From Arthrobacter terricola (lineage in GTDB: Bacteria; Actinomycetota; Actinomycetes; Actinomycetales; Micrococcaceae), in NCBI RefSeq assembly GCF_004354015.1, contig NZ_SMRU01000025.1:12055-76054 (forward strand): a stretch of 64,000 nt of DNA, in the 5' to 3' direction. Every line of letters starts with the position of its first letter. Within the stretch, counting starts at the first letter, position 1. Positions 15,539 to 24,236 of the stretch are shown one piece after another. The notes beneath the pieces are model-generated. The model had not been told where the DNA came from, did no database searches, and saw only the letters and a program-made list of their open reading frames with translations. Both the position numbers and the translations under genes were made by a program.

Positions 15539-16618
15539 ATGCGGTCAATGTCCAAATTCGCAATCGCGACAGCGGGGGCGGTCCTGCTGTCAGCAACCTT
15601 GCTGACCTCGCCGGCACTCGCGGCCGGAGACAACCAGGGCGGTGGGCAGTCCTCCAACGGCAACGGGCATGTTGGCAACACCGACAGCTTCAGCTTTGGA
15701 GTCATCGGCGACGTTCCCTACGGCGACGCCGAAATCCAAGCGTTCCCTTCCTACATCCAGGATCTGAACGCGCACAAGGAATTGAGTTTCGTAGCGCACG
15801 TCGGCGATATCAAAAACGGATCGTCAAAGTGCACGGACGAATACTTCAACGCCATTAAGCAGAATTTCGACAGTTTCACTTTGCCGTTGGTTTACACCCC
15901 GGGTGACAACGAATGGACCGACTGCCACCGGCCGAACAACGGAGCATATAACCCGCTGGAAAGGCTCGCCAAGGTACGCGAGGTGTTCTTCCCGAAGCCC
16001 GGATTCACGCTTGGAGCGCCCATGAAGGTGAAGTCACAGGTCCAGGAAGGTTTCCCCGAGAACGTCACTTTCCGAAAGCATCAGGTAGCCTTCACGGCCG
16101 TCAACATCCCTGGAAGCAACAACTCGACGCTGCCGTGGACAGGCCTGGGCCAGACCCAGCCCACTGCCGCCCAACTGGATGAAGTGCAAAAGCGGACCGA
16201 TGCTGATATCCAGGAATTGAAAGATACTTTCCGAAAGGCACGCAACAACGGCGACCGGGCCGTCGTCGTGATGACTCAAGCGGACATGTTCGACCCCACA
16301 ATCGCAGCTCCATCCCAGGCGGATTTTGGCGCATTCAAGCCCTTGGTCCAGACCCTGATCGAGGAATCGAATGCCTTCGGCGGACCCGTCTACCTGATCA
16401 ACGGCGACAGCCACGTCTTCAACGAGGACTACCCCCTCGCCGCTGGCTCACCCTGGCTGTCCTTCTACGGTCAGTCCACCGCGGTGAAGAACCTGACGCG
16501 CGTCACGGTTGACGGATCGAATAATGCCAAGGACTGGCTCAAAGTCACGGTGAATCCGGAAGGCTCGGCCAACGTGATGTCGTTCGACCGGGTGCCGTTC
16601 ACGCACCCGGCTTCGTAA
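15539..16618 (+). CDS. Secreted calcineurin-like metallophosphoesterase
   Basis: 359 residues from ATG 15539, seven bases behind GAGGGG. A Sec signal peptide ends near ALAAGD (about residue 29). The metallophosphoesterase blocks are in order: GDVPYGD, VGDIKNG, PGDNEW and a late NGDSH, which supply the Asp, Asn and His ligands of a two-metal site. A Gly/Asn-rich stretch follows the signal peptide. It is probably an extracellular or wall-associated phosphoesterase; its substrate is not predictable. It is the first chromosomal gene right of the prophage and ends at a strong bidirectional hairpin. Confidence 0.78.
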   Translation: MRSMSKFAIATAGAVLLSATLLTSPALAAGDNQGGGQSSNGNGHVGNTDSFSFGVIGDVPYGDAEIQAFPSYIQDLNAHKELSFVAHVGDIKNGSSKCTDEYFNAIKQNFDSFTLPLVYTPGDNEWTDCHRPNNGAYNPLERLAKVREVFFPKPGFTLGAPMKVKSQVQEGFPENVTFRKHQVAFTAVNIPGSNNSTLPWTGLGQTQPTAAQLDEVQKRTDADIQELKDTFRKARNNGDRAVVVMTQADMFDPTIAAPSQADFGAFKPLVQTLIEESNAFGGPVYLINGDSHVFNEDYPLAAGSPWLSFYGQSTAVKNLTRVTVDGSNNAKDWLKVTVNPEGSANVMSFDRVPFTHPAS

Positions 16619-16666
16619 GCTCGCGCCGAGGTCGGCTCGTTCCGGGTCGCGACGTAGGCTCGTTTC

Positions 16667-16708
16667 GCAGGTGCCGGAATCTCCACGGGCGGAGGTTCCG
16701 GCACCTGC
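16667..16708. terminator. Bidirectional terminator between convergent genes
   Basis: An 18-bp stem with one mismatch (GCAGGTGCCGGAATCTCC / GGAGGTTCCGGCACCTGC) and a six-base loop lies midway between the rightward phosphoesterase and the leftward MFS gene. Confidence 0.8.
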
Positions 16709-16722
16709 GCTGTTTCCTGGCC

Positions 16723-18162
16723 CTATCCCTCGCTTTTCGCCGGATTTGTGACAACCCGGCGGCTGACTTCGGCCCCGGCATGGCGGTGGAGGGTGAGGCT
16801 GTCCACCGTGCTCAGGAGCATCGCAACCGCCATGGCAAGGAAGGCTCCGCGATAGGCGGACGACTGACCGCCGCCGAAGAGGGCTACATGATCAAAGAGC
16901 CGAAGGAAAAGCGCGCCCACGGCAATCCCGCCGCCAGCTGCCAATTGCACCAAGGTGGCCGAAACTGCGTTCGCTGACGGGAGTTCAGCCGGAACGATAT
17001 CCGCGTACTGCACAGACGCATACGCCGAGAATCCGATCGATCGGAAGGCGCCACTCGCCAGCAGCAGGGCAAAAATCAGGGGCTCCGGAGTTGTTGCGCT
17101 AAGCATGCCGCACGCAGCAAAAGTAGCCGCGGAAGCCAAAGACGCGAAGACGAGGACGGCTTTAAACCCGAACCGCCGGATGATGGGCGTAGTAGCCGGC
17201 TTGATGCCGATGTTGCCGATGAAGACAGCGGCCACCATGGCACCGGATTTGAGGGGATCCCACCCGAAGCCGTCTTGGAACAGGAGGGGCAGCAAAAACG
17301 GCACGGAACTGATCGTCAACCGATAGACGAATCCGCCCGTCGACGTCGCACGGAAGGTGCGCGTCGCGAACACCCTGAGGTCGAAGAGCGGGGCCCTGGC
17401 CTTGAGCAGCCACCAGCTCGCGCCGGCCAGGGCCAAAGCCCCGGCCACCAAAATAAGAGTCGGGACAACACCTGAACCGTGTCCGCCGATTCCTTCCAAA
17501 CCCACCACTAGGGAACCGACGCCAAAGGTTGTCAGTGTGAGACCGACCCAGTCAAGTCGCCTGGCTGCATCAGCGCCGGCGCGTGGAACGAGCTTCAGGG
17601 CTGCCAAGAAAGCGGCAACTCCCAGCGGCACGTTGACAAGAAAGATCCAGTGCCAGGAAAGGTACGTCGTGAAGGCTCCGCCGACCAAAGGCGCAAGGAC
17701 CGGGGCCAGCAAACCGGGCCAAACAAGGAACGCAGTTGCCCGCAGGAGTTCCGACTTCGGCGTGCCCCGCAGCACTACGAGGGTTCCGACGGGCACCATC
17801 ATTGCCCCGCCGACCCCTTGGGCTACCCGGCTTAGCGTCAACAGCGTAAGGTCCGGGCTGACGGCGCACAGCAAGGACGCCACAGTGAACACGGCGATCG
17901 CCAAACAGAAGATTCGCCGCGCCCCAAAACGTTCCGCGAGCCAACTGCTCAACGGAATTCCCATTGCCACGGTCACCAAGTACGCGGTCATGGTGATGTT
18001 GACATCCGCCGAGGCCACCCTGAAGTCCGCAGCGATGCTCGGGATGGCCGTGGTAAGGACGGTGCCATCCAGGAATTCCATGAAGAAAGTGGCCGCAACA
18101 AGCAACGCCAGGCGAGGCTGCCACCGGGACTCGGGCTGATCCACCAACTGTGCTCCGCTCAT
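16723..18162 (-). CDS. MFS multidrug exporter, DHA2 (EmrB/QacA) type
   Basis: 479 residues from ATG 18162, which overlaps the recQ stop as ATGA; an upstream in-frame start at 18243 lies inside recQ. The order of hydrophobic helices fits a 14-helix DHA2 transporter. Motifs include FMEFLDGTVLTTAIPSIA in the first helix (motif D1), a motif A variant LAERFGARRIF and a motif C-like MVPVG/GPLLAPVLAPLVGG region. It should export hydrophobic drugs or metabolites with proton antiport. Coupling to recQ suggests one transcript, without an obvious functional link. Confidence 0.82.
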   Translation of the reverse strand: MSGAQLVDQPESRWQPRLALLVAATFFMEFLDGTVLTTAIPSIAADFRVASADVNITMTAYLVTVAMGIPLSSWLAERFGARRIFCLAIAVFTVASLLCAVSPDLTLLTLSRVAQGVGGAMMVPVGTLVVLRGTPKSELLRATAFLVWPGLLAPVLAPLVGGAFTTYLSWHWIFLVNVPLGVAAFLAALKLVPRAGADAARRLDWVGLTLTTFGVGSLVVGLEGIGGHGSGVVPTLILVAGALALAGASWWLLKARAPLFDLRVFATRTFRATSTGGFVYRLTISSVPFLLPLLFQDGFGWDPLKSGAMVAAVFIGNIGIKPATTPIIRRFGFKAVLVFASLASAATFAACGMLSATTPEPLIFALLLASGAFRSIGFSAYASVQYADIVPAELPSANAVSATLVQLAAGGGIAVGALFLRLFDHVALFGGGQSSAYRGAFLAMAVAMLLSTVDSLTLHRHAGAEVSRRVVTNPAKSEG

Positions 18163-20339
18163 GCCGCTTGACCAAGGACGAGGGGCAGCACCCAGCCCGC
18201 TCCGGATTGCCTGAGGGCGCGCCCTGCCACTGTCATAGTCCATCGGCTGTCTGCCAGGTCATCGACGAGAAGAACACCCTGCCCGCCAATCGACGCAAGG
18301 TTCTGTTTCAGCTCAGGGTCCACTACGAGCCTGTCCCACACGCCAGCGAGCCGGTAGGCACTGTTGCCACCCCGGCTTCCCGTGGGTCCCCCGTGTTGGA
18401 GCTGAAGCGGACCAAGATAGGGCATGCGCCCAATGGAAGCGATTCCGCGAGCCAGGGAGTCCACAAGAACCGGCTTGTCTCGCGACGGAATGCTCACCAC
18501 GGCCACAGGACGTCCTTGTCCGCTCCAACCAGCGGACCTACCGTCCCCGGCTGACCATTCGCGCAAAACCTGTACGCAGGCCTGAAGCATGGCGGGGTCG
18601 ACTTCGCGGTCCCCAGCACCTGCAGCGAAGACCTCGCGGAGCGCGCCGCCCCACCCAAGATCTGTCAGTCGGGCGAGGACACGTCCTTCAGCCAGCAACT
18701 CGTCGAGCTTGATCTTCCCTTTGACTGGCACGCCAAGCCTGTCCATCCCACTGGGCCATTGCAACCGCGGCTCGAGGACAACACCCGCGCGCCGGAGAGT
18801 CTGGCCCGCCGCGTCGGCCGCGGCAGCAGCAACGTCCGCTGGAAACCACTGCCCCGCGCAATTGTCACAGCGGCCACAGGCCCGGGCAGACTCGTCGTCG
18901 AGGACGGCTGTGATGTATTCCATCCGACACCCGGCGGTGTCCTCGTAGATCACCATGGAGTCTTGCTCGTTCATGCGGGCCTCGGCAATCCGGGCATAAC
19001 GTTCGGCATCGTAGGTCCATGGCTGTCCGGTGGACTTCCACCCTCCACCCACTCGCTCTACAGCTCCATCAACCGCAAGGACTTTCAAGAGAAGTTCCAG
19101 CGGCGTCCGGCGAAGATCCACCCGGGCCTCCAGCGCCACCGTGGACAAAGCGGAGCCAGCCTCAGCGAGGACCTGGAGGACCGTGCCCGCCTTTTCCTCC
19201 GAGGGCATGGACGCCGTAGCGAAATACTGCCAAATCTCGCGGTCCTCCGTGCCGGGCAGAAGGAGGACGTCGGCGTTGGCCGCGCCACGGCCAGCGCGGC
19301 CCACTTGCTGGTAGTAAGCCACGGGCGATGACGGCGCACCGAGGTGGATGACGAAGCCCAGATCCGGTTTGTCGAACCCCATGCCCAGCGCAGAGGTGGC
19401 AACCAGCGCCTTCACCTGGTTGTCCTTGAGGAGTTGCTCGGCCCGTTCACGATCCCCCGGATCAGTGCGGCCGGTATAGGACAGAACATTGTGGCCCGCC
19501 TCTGACAGCAATCGCGCGGTATCTTCCGCAGCAGACACGGTCAGGGTGTAAATGATCCCGCTGCCAGGCATGTCAGCCAAATGGGTCAGCAGCCAGCCAA
19601 GACGATCCCGCGAATCCGCAAGATTCAGTACCCCGAGCCGGAGCGATTCGCGGCCAAGGGCACCGCGAATGGTCAGCACGCCAGTGCCAAGCTGCTCCTC
19701 GATGTCATGGACAACGCGGGAGTTAGCCGTGGCCGTGGTTGCGAGAACCGGGACAGCCTGCGGCAGCTGTTCGATGAGATCGGCGATTCGGCGATAGTCC
19801 GGGCGGAAGTCATGACCCCAGTCCGAAATACAGTGTGCCTCGTCAATCACCAAAAGGCCGGTACGGCGAATGAGCTCCGGAAGCTGGTGCTCCCGAAACG
19901 AGGGATTGGTGAGGCGCTCCGGCGAAACCAACAGGACATCCACCTTGTCAGCGGCAAGTTGTGCCCTGACGTCGTCCCACTCGAGCTGGTTGGCCGAATT
20001 GATGGCGACGGCCCGCACGCCGGCGCGTGCGGCTGCCGCCACTTGGTCCCGCATGAGGGCGAGAAGCGGGGAGACGATAAGGGTAGGTCCCGCTCCGCGC
20101 CTCCTCAGCAACAAAGACGAAACGAAGTAGACTGCCGACTTCCCCCAGCCTGTCCGCTGAACCACCAAGGCACGCCGCCCTGCGTCGACGAGGGCCTCGA
20201 TCGCTTCATACTGCCCTTCGTGAAACTGCGCCTCCGGGTTTCCCACCAATTCCCTAAGGACTTCAAGGGCTTGCCCTTGCGTGGTGGACTGCTCCGTTAT
20301 CAGAGCTGCTGGGAAGGCTGCATGCGGGGTGTTGGGCAT
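18159..20339 (-). CDS. recQ: RecQ-family ATP-dependent DNA helicase with C-terminal phosphoribosyltransferase-like domain
   Basis: 726 residues from ATG 20339; an in-frame Met 16 codons upstream is possible, and neither has a good ribosome site. Helicase motifs are present in order: QRTGWGKSAVYF (I), DEAHCISDWGHDFRP (II), ATTATA (III), ATSALGMGFDKPD and QQVGRAGRG (V-VI). The zinc site C-x16-CGRCDNC follows. There is no HRDC domain. The last 150 residues instead hold GVLLVDDLADSRWTMT, which resembles a PRPP-binding loop of phosphoribosyltransferases, an arrangement seen in actinobacterial RecQ proteins. It unwinds 3'-5' during recombination and fork repair. The MFS gene is coupled downstream. 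Confidence 0.87.
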   Translation of the reverse strand: MPNTPHAAFPAALITEQSTTQGQALEVLRELVGNPEAQFHEGQYEAIEALVDAGRRALVVQRTGWGKSAVYFVSSLLLRRRGAGPTLIVSPLLALMRDQVAAAARAGVRAVAINSANQLEWDDVRAQLAADKVDVLLVSPERLTNPSFREHQLPELIRRTGLLVIDEAHCISDWGHDFRPDYRRIADLIEQLPQAVPVLATTATANSRVVHDIEEQLGTGVLTIRGALGRESLRLGVLNLADSRDRLGWLLTHLADMPGSGIIYTLTVSAAEDTARLLSEAGHNVLSYTGRTDPGDRERAEQLLKDNQVKALVATSALGMGFDKPDLGFVIHLGAPSSPVAYYQQVGRAGRGAANADVLLLPGTEDREIWQYFATASMPSEEKAGTVLQVLAEAGSALSTVALEARVDLRRTPLELLLKVLAVDGAVERVGGGWKSTGQPWTYDAERYARIAEARMNEQDSMVIYEDTAGCRMEYITAVLDDESARACGRCDNCAGQWFPADVAAAAADAAGQTLRRAGVVLEPRLQWPSGMDRLGVPVKGKIKLDELLAEGRVLARLTDLGWGGALREVFAAGAGDREVDPAMLQACVQVLREWSAGDGRSAGWSGQGRPVAVVSIPSRDKPVLVDSLARGIASIGRMPYLGPLQLQHGGPTGSRGGNSAYRLAGVWDRLVVDPELKQNLASIGGQGVLLVDDLADSRWTMTVAGRALRQSGAGWVLPLVLGQAA

Positions 20340-20387
20340 GGACTCAGTATTCCAGCACCGGCAGACAGCCAGAACCCGGGACTTCAT

Positions 20388-20428
20388 CTATGTGGACAAT
20401 TCCGTGTGGCCAAGGGTTTTCCACATAG
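20388..20428. promoter_or_regulatory. Inverted pair of DnaA boxes between recQ and manB
   Basis: CTATGTGG at 20388-20395 is mirrored by CCACATAG at 20421-20428. The minus strand reads TTGTCCACA (20391-20399), an exact actinobacterial DnaA box, and the plus strand reads TTTTCCACA (20417-20425), one base off. The pair sits between the divergent recQ and phosphomannomutase starts. Confidence 0.5.
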
Positions 20429-20476
20429 CCGGGCCTTGGCGTAGTGCGGGTGCCGCCCCACAGTAAGATTGAGCCC

Positions 20477-21895
20477 GTGACTAGCGAGCAGAACAAGACA
20501 TTTGACCTCTCGGCTTCTTTCAAGGCCTATGACGTTCGGGGGATCGTCGGCGAATCCATCACGGCCCCCATCGTCGAATCCGTCGGCGCTGCGTTCGTCG
20601 ACGTCCTCGGCCTCGCGGGCGAGACAGTATTGGTGGGCGGAGATATGCGTCCGTCCTCCCCTGAATTCACCCATGCTTTCGCCGATGGCGCCGCCCGCCG
20701 CGGTGCGAATGTCCAACTCCTTGGCCTCATTTCCACGGACGAGCTCTACTACGCCTGCGGCGCCCTCAATGCAGCGGGTGCCACATTCACCGCGAGCCAC
20801 AACCCGGCCGAATACAACGGCATCAAGATGTCCAAGGCCGGTGCACAGCCAATTTCCTCCGAGACTGGCCTCAAGGACATCCAGGCGCTCGCGGAGAGTT
20901 ACCTCGACGAGGGCACCATCCCGGCCGCCGCTGTCCAAGGAACCATCGGCGCCCGTGACGTCCTCAAGGACTACTCCGAGTACCTGCGCAGTCTCGTCGA
21001 CCTCAAGGGTTCCCGCCCCCTGAAGGTAGTGGTGGACGCCGGCAATGGCATGGCCGGCCTGACCACTCCAGCAGTCCTTGGGGACGAACTGCTTCCTGCC
21101 CTTCCGTTCGAGATTGTCCCCTTGTACTTCGAATTGGATGGTTCTTTCCCGAACCACCCCGCCAATCCCCTCGAGCCCGAAAACCTGCGCGACCTGCAGG
21201 CCGCGGTCGTCGAGCACGGTGCCGATATCGGCCTGGCCTTCGACGGGGACGCGGACCGGTGCTTCGTCATCGACGAGAAGGGCGAACCCGTTTCGCCATC
21301 TGCCATCACGGGCATGGTGGCACGTCGGGAAATATCCCGCGCCCGCGCCGCAGGCGAAGAAACGCCTGTCATCATCCACAACCTGCTGACCTCGCGCGCT
21401 GTTCCTGAACTCGTCGCCGAGGATGGGGGCCGCGCTGTCCGGACCCGCGTTGGCCACTCCTTCATCAAGGCAGTCATGGCCGAAGAAGGCGCCGTGTTCG
21501 GCGGAGAACATTCGGCCCACTTCTACTTCCGCGATTTCTGGAACGCAGACACCGGCATGCTCGCAGCCATGCACGTACTCGCAGCGCTTGGTGAGCAGGA
21601 CGGCCCGCTGTCCGAGCTCGGCCGCCAATACGAGCCCTATGTTTCCTCCGGTGAAATCAATTCCGAAATCGAAGACAAGGCCGGTGCGATTGAGCGTGTG
21701 CAGGCCGACTTCGCCGGCGAAGACATCGACGTTGACACCATGGACGGAAGCACTTTCACGGCACGGGACGGTGGCTGGTGGTTCAACCTTCGCCCCTCCA
21801 ACACCGAGCCGTTCCTGCGCTTGAATGCCGAGGCCAAGGATGTAGCCACCATGGAAAAGATCCGGGACCGCGTCCTGGCATTGGTTCGGGCTTAG
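20477..21895 (+). CDS. manB: Phosphomannomutase / phosphoglucomutase
   Basis: 472 residues from GTG 20477 (MTSEQNKTFDLSASFKAYDVRGIVGE). The family signature blocks of alpha-D-phosphohexomutases are present: AYDVRG, TASHNPAEYNGIK with the phosphoserine, FDGDADRCF (metal loop), GGEHSAHFYFRD (sugar-specificity loop; GEHS) and RPSNTEPFLRLNAEA (phosphate binding). It interconverts mannose-6-P and mannose-1-P (or the glucose equivalents) for GDP-mannose and cell-envelope glycans. Length fits the ManB/PMM-PGM subfamily. The next gene starts 8 bp downstream, implying co-transcription. Confidence 0.88.
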   Translation: MTSEQNKTFDLSASFKAYDVRGIVGESITAPIVESVGAAFVDVLGLAGETVLVGGDMRPSSPEFTHAFADGAARRGANVQLLGLISTDELYYACGALNAAGATFTASHNPAEYNGIKMSKAGAQPISSETGLKDIQALAESYLDEGTIPAAAVQGTIGARDVLKDYSEYLRSLVDLKGSRPLKVVVDAGNGMAGLTTPAVLGDELLPALPFEIVPLYFELDGSFPNHPANPLEPENLRDLQAAVVEHGADIGLAFDGDADRCFVIDEKGEPVSPSAITGMVARREISRARAAGEETPVIIHNLLTSRAVPELVAEDGGRAVRTRVGHSFIKAVMAEEGAVFGGEHSAHFYFRDFWNADTGMLAAMHVLAALGEQDGPLSELGRQYEPYVSSGEINSEIEDKAGAIERVQADFAGEDIDVDTMDGSTFTARDGGWWFNLRPSNTEPFLRLNAEAKDVATMEKIRDRVLALVRA

Positions 21896-21902
21896 CCCAC
21901 GG

Positions 21903-22391
21903 ATGGCAGGCGTGAGTTGGCGCGATTCTGTTCCTGAAGAATCTGCGAATGATCTCGAGACCTTGCTGGGATCCGGCATTGGCACGGCCCGCGAGCACCT
22001 TGAACAGCACGGTGGCTTCCTCCCGTTCGCCCTGACCGTCCTGAACGACGGCGAGGTGCGGCTCTTAATGGTTGCCCCCGACACATCGGATGCGGTCGAC
22101 TCCACAACCCCCACCGCGGAAACAGCGTCCGAGGCCGAATTTGACGCGGATGCCATGTTGAACGACCTCACCGAGCTGCTGCGCCAGAACCGCGAGGAAT
22201 GCCGGGCGGCAGCCTTGGTCTGCGATATCACATTGCCGGAGGAAGGGTCCGATGCCATCCACGTCGCGGCCGAACACAAGGATGGATCGGTTTTCGCCGC
22301 GCTCCTCCCTTATCGGCCGAGGCCAGGCTCTCAGTGGGAGTTCGGCGACCTTACGGCGGACACCAACAAGGCCGTGGTCTGGGTGGGCTAG
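21903..22391 (+). CDS. Conserved actinobacterial protein of unknown function
   Basis: 162 residues from ATG 21903, 8 bp after the phosphomannomutase stop. It is acidic and soluble, without signal peptide or membrane helix. A first part (about 1-60) contains GGFLPFALTVLNDGEVRLLMV, and a second (about 85-160) contains REECRAAALVCDITLPEEGSDAIHVAAEHKDG. It reads like a small alpha/beta fold often found next to ManB in Arthrobacter relatives, but no function is known to me. Confidence 0.65.
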   Translation: MAGVSWRDSVPEESANDLETLLGSGIGTAREHLEQHGGFLPFALTVLNDGEVRLLMVAPDTSDAVDSTTPTAETASEAEFDADAMLNDLTELLRQNREECRAAALVCDITLPEEGSDAIHVAAEHKDGSVFAALLPYRPRPGSQWEFGDLTADTNKAVVWVG

Positions 22392-22415
22392 ACTAACCCC
22401 CTTATCCTTGATGGC

Positions 22416-22865
22416 ATGAAGATCAACGCCTTCTCGGATGTCAGCCTGCGTGCGCTCTTGGTCTTGTCCTCCGCGCCGGCAGGTGAACTCCTGACCACCC
22501 AGAACATCGCCGACGCCGTGGGCACTCCGTACCACCACGTCAGCAAGGCTATTGTTCGACTTCGGGAACTAGGCTTGATCGACGTCGAACGCGGCCGCAA
22601 CGGCGGGTCCAGGCTGAGCGCGGCCGGAAAGAAAGCCACCGTCGGCCAGATCCTGCGCAACTTGGATACCCGATCCGACCCCGCGGAATGCCAGTCTGCA
22701 AACGGCGATTGCCCGCTCATCGCGGAGTGCGGACTTCGCAGCGCCTTGGCCCGCGCGCGCGAAGCCTTCTATCAGGAACTCGACGGCGTCGTAGTCTCCT
22801 CTTTGCCAAGGCTCCGGCAAATGACGCCCGTCTTCCAAGCCATCGGGTTACGTCCCGGTTTGTAA
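22416..22865 (+). CDS. nsrR: Rrf2-family nitric-oxide-sensing repressor NsrR
   Basis: 149 residues. The N-terminal winged helix (TTQNIADAVGTPYHHVSKAIVRLRELGLI...GRNGGSRL) is typical of Rrf2 proteins, and three Cys (92, 99, 105) form the iron-sulfur site that nitric oxide destroys. The start at ATG 22416 has no clear ribosome site, so it may be leaderless. The gene lies directly upstream of flavohemoglobin, and a palindrome in the gap fits an NsrR operator. Together they make a textbook nitric oxide sensing and detoxification pair. Confidence 0.88.
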   Translation: MKINAFSDVSLRALLVLSSAPAGELLTTQNIADAVGTPYHHVSKAIVRLRELGLIDVERGRNGGSRLSAAGKKATVGQILRNLDTRSDPAECQSANGDCPLIAECGLRSALARAREAFYQELDGVVVSSLPRLRQMTPVFQAIGLRPGL

Positions 22866-22888
22866 CATCTTCGTCGACTGGCAAAAAC

Positions 22889-22942
22889 TTTCTACAGAGT
22901 GTAGAAATGACGTATAGATACTTGCATTCCAAATACAAGTAT
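22889..22942 (+). promoter_or_regulatory. hmp promoter with NsrR operator and a second palindrome
   Basis: ATACTTG (22918-22924) and CAAGTAT (22936-22942) flank CATTCCAAATA, matching the two-half-site layout of NsrR operators (centre ATTCcaAAT). Just upstream, TTTCTACA-GAG-TGTAGAAA (22889-22907) is a perfect 8-bp inverted repeat. A possible -10 (TATAGA, 22913-22918) lies 18 bp after TTTCTA (22889-22894), so the NsrR site would cover the transcription start. Confidence 0.7.
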
Positions 22943-22990
22943 TGATTCCGGTCCGCAGGTAACCAACGGGCCACTACGACAGGAGTACCT

Positions 22991-24151
22991 ATGCTCTCGG
23001 ACAAGTCCTTCCCCGTCATCGAGGCCACGCTGCCGCTCGTCGGCTCCAGGATCGGCGACATCACCCCCAAGTTCTACGCCCGCCTCTTCGCCGCGCACCC
23101 CGAACTGCTCGACGGCCTCTTCAGCCGCTCGAACCAGCGCTCCGGCGACCAGCAGCAGGCCCTCGCCGGGAGCATCGCCGCGTTTGCGAGCCACTTGGTG
23201 AACAACCCCGGGACCTTGCCCGAGACCGTTCTGTCCCGCATCGCGCACCGCCACGCTTCACTCGGCATCACCGAGCCGCAGTACCAAGTGGTCTACGAAC
23301 ACCTCTTCGCCGCTATTGCCGAGGACTTGGCCGAAGTCATTACCCCCGAAATCGCCGAAGCCTGGACCGAGGTTTACTGGCTCATGGCAGACGCCTTGAT
23401 CAAGCTCGAAAAAGGACTTTACGCAGCCCAGGCGAACGGCAAGATGTGGACTCCCTGGAGGGTCGCGGCGAAAACTCCAGCCGGCATCGGCTCCATGACC
23501 TTCACCTTGGCACCCGCGGACGACACTCCGGTCACAGAAGCACTGCCCGGCCAGTACGTCAGCGTCAAGGTCACCCTCCCGGACGGCTTGCGCCAGGTCC
23601 GCCAATACTCGCTTTCCGGCGACGCCGGCACCCGCCGCAGCTTCACCACCAAGATCGACGACGGCGGCGAGGTCTCCCCGGTGCTTCACAACACCGTGCA
23701 GGTCGGCGACATCCTTGAAATTTCCAACCCCTACGGCGAAATCGTCCTCAAGGAAGGCAACAACCCGGTCATCCTTGCCTCCGCCGGCATCGGCTGCACG
23801 CCTACCGCATCAATCCTGCGCTCACTCGCCGAAACCGGAACGGACCGCCAGGTGCTTGTCCTTCACGCCGAGAGCACCCTGGACAGCTGGGCCCTGCGCA
23901 GCCAGATGACGGACGACGTCGAACGCTTGGACGGCGCGGAACTCCAGCTCTGGCTGGAGGAACCGCAGTCCGGTTCCAAAGCAGGGTTCATGTCGCTTCG
24001 CGAAGTGGACCTGCCCGCCGACGCCTCGCTCTACTTGTGCGGACCTCTCCCGTTCATGAAGCACATCCGCAATGAGGCCATCAACGCCGGAATCCCGGCC
24101 ACGAAGATCCACTACGAAGTCTTCGGCCCGGACATCTGGCTGGCTAACTAA
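22991..24151 (+). CDS. hmp: Flavohemoglobin, nitric oxide dioxygenase
   Basis: 386 residues from ATG 22991, behind CAGGAG. The globin domain (1-140) has distal Tyr29 in FYARLF and proximal His86 in RIAHRHASLG. The FAD domain has RQYSLS and the NAD(P)H domain GIGCTPTASIL, YLCGPLPFM and HYEVFGP. The enzyme converts nitric oxide and oxygen to nitrate using NAD(P)H. Its promoter carries an NsrR site and the repressor gene is immediately upstream. A 21-bp perfect hairpin ends the gene. Confidence 0.95.
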   Translation: MLSDKSFPVIEATLPLVGSRIGDITPKFYARLFAAHPELLDGLFSRSNQRSGDQQQALAGSIAAFASHLVNNPGTLPETVLSRIAHRHASLGITEPQYQVVYEHLFAAIAEDLAEVITPEIAEAWTEVYWLMADALIKLEKGLYAAQANGKMWTPWRVAAKTPAGIGSMTFTLAPADDTPVTEALPGQYVSVKVTLPDGLRQVRQYSLSGDAGTRRSFTTKIDDGGEVSPVLHNTVQVGDILEISNPYGEIVLKEGNNPVILASAGIGCTPTASILRSLAETGTDRQVLVLHAESTLDSWALRSQMTDDVERLDGAELQLWLEEPQSGSKAGFMSLREVDLPADASLYLCGPLPFMKHIRNEAINAGIPATKIHYEVFGPDIWLAN

Positions 24152-24159
24152 TACAGCCC

Positions 24160-24216
24160 GTACGACGACGGTCCCGCACCCTTTCGCAAAAAGGTGCGGG
24201 ACCGTCGTCGTACTTT
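24160..24216. terminator. Strong bidirectional terminator between hmp and pckG
   Basis: A perfect 21-bp stem (arms 24160-24180 and 24193-24213, GTACGACGACGGTCCCGCAC...) with a 12-base loop and TTT after it lies between the convergent hmp and pckG genes. Confidence 0.9.
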
Positions 24217-24236
24217 AACCCTAGAGGCCTGGTGGT

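Noticed and set aside
20388..20428. Replication origin at the DnaA boxes
   Set aside because: Only two boxes, no AT-rich unwinding region and no dnaA/dnaN neighbours.
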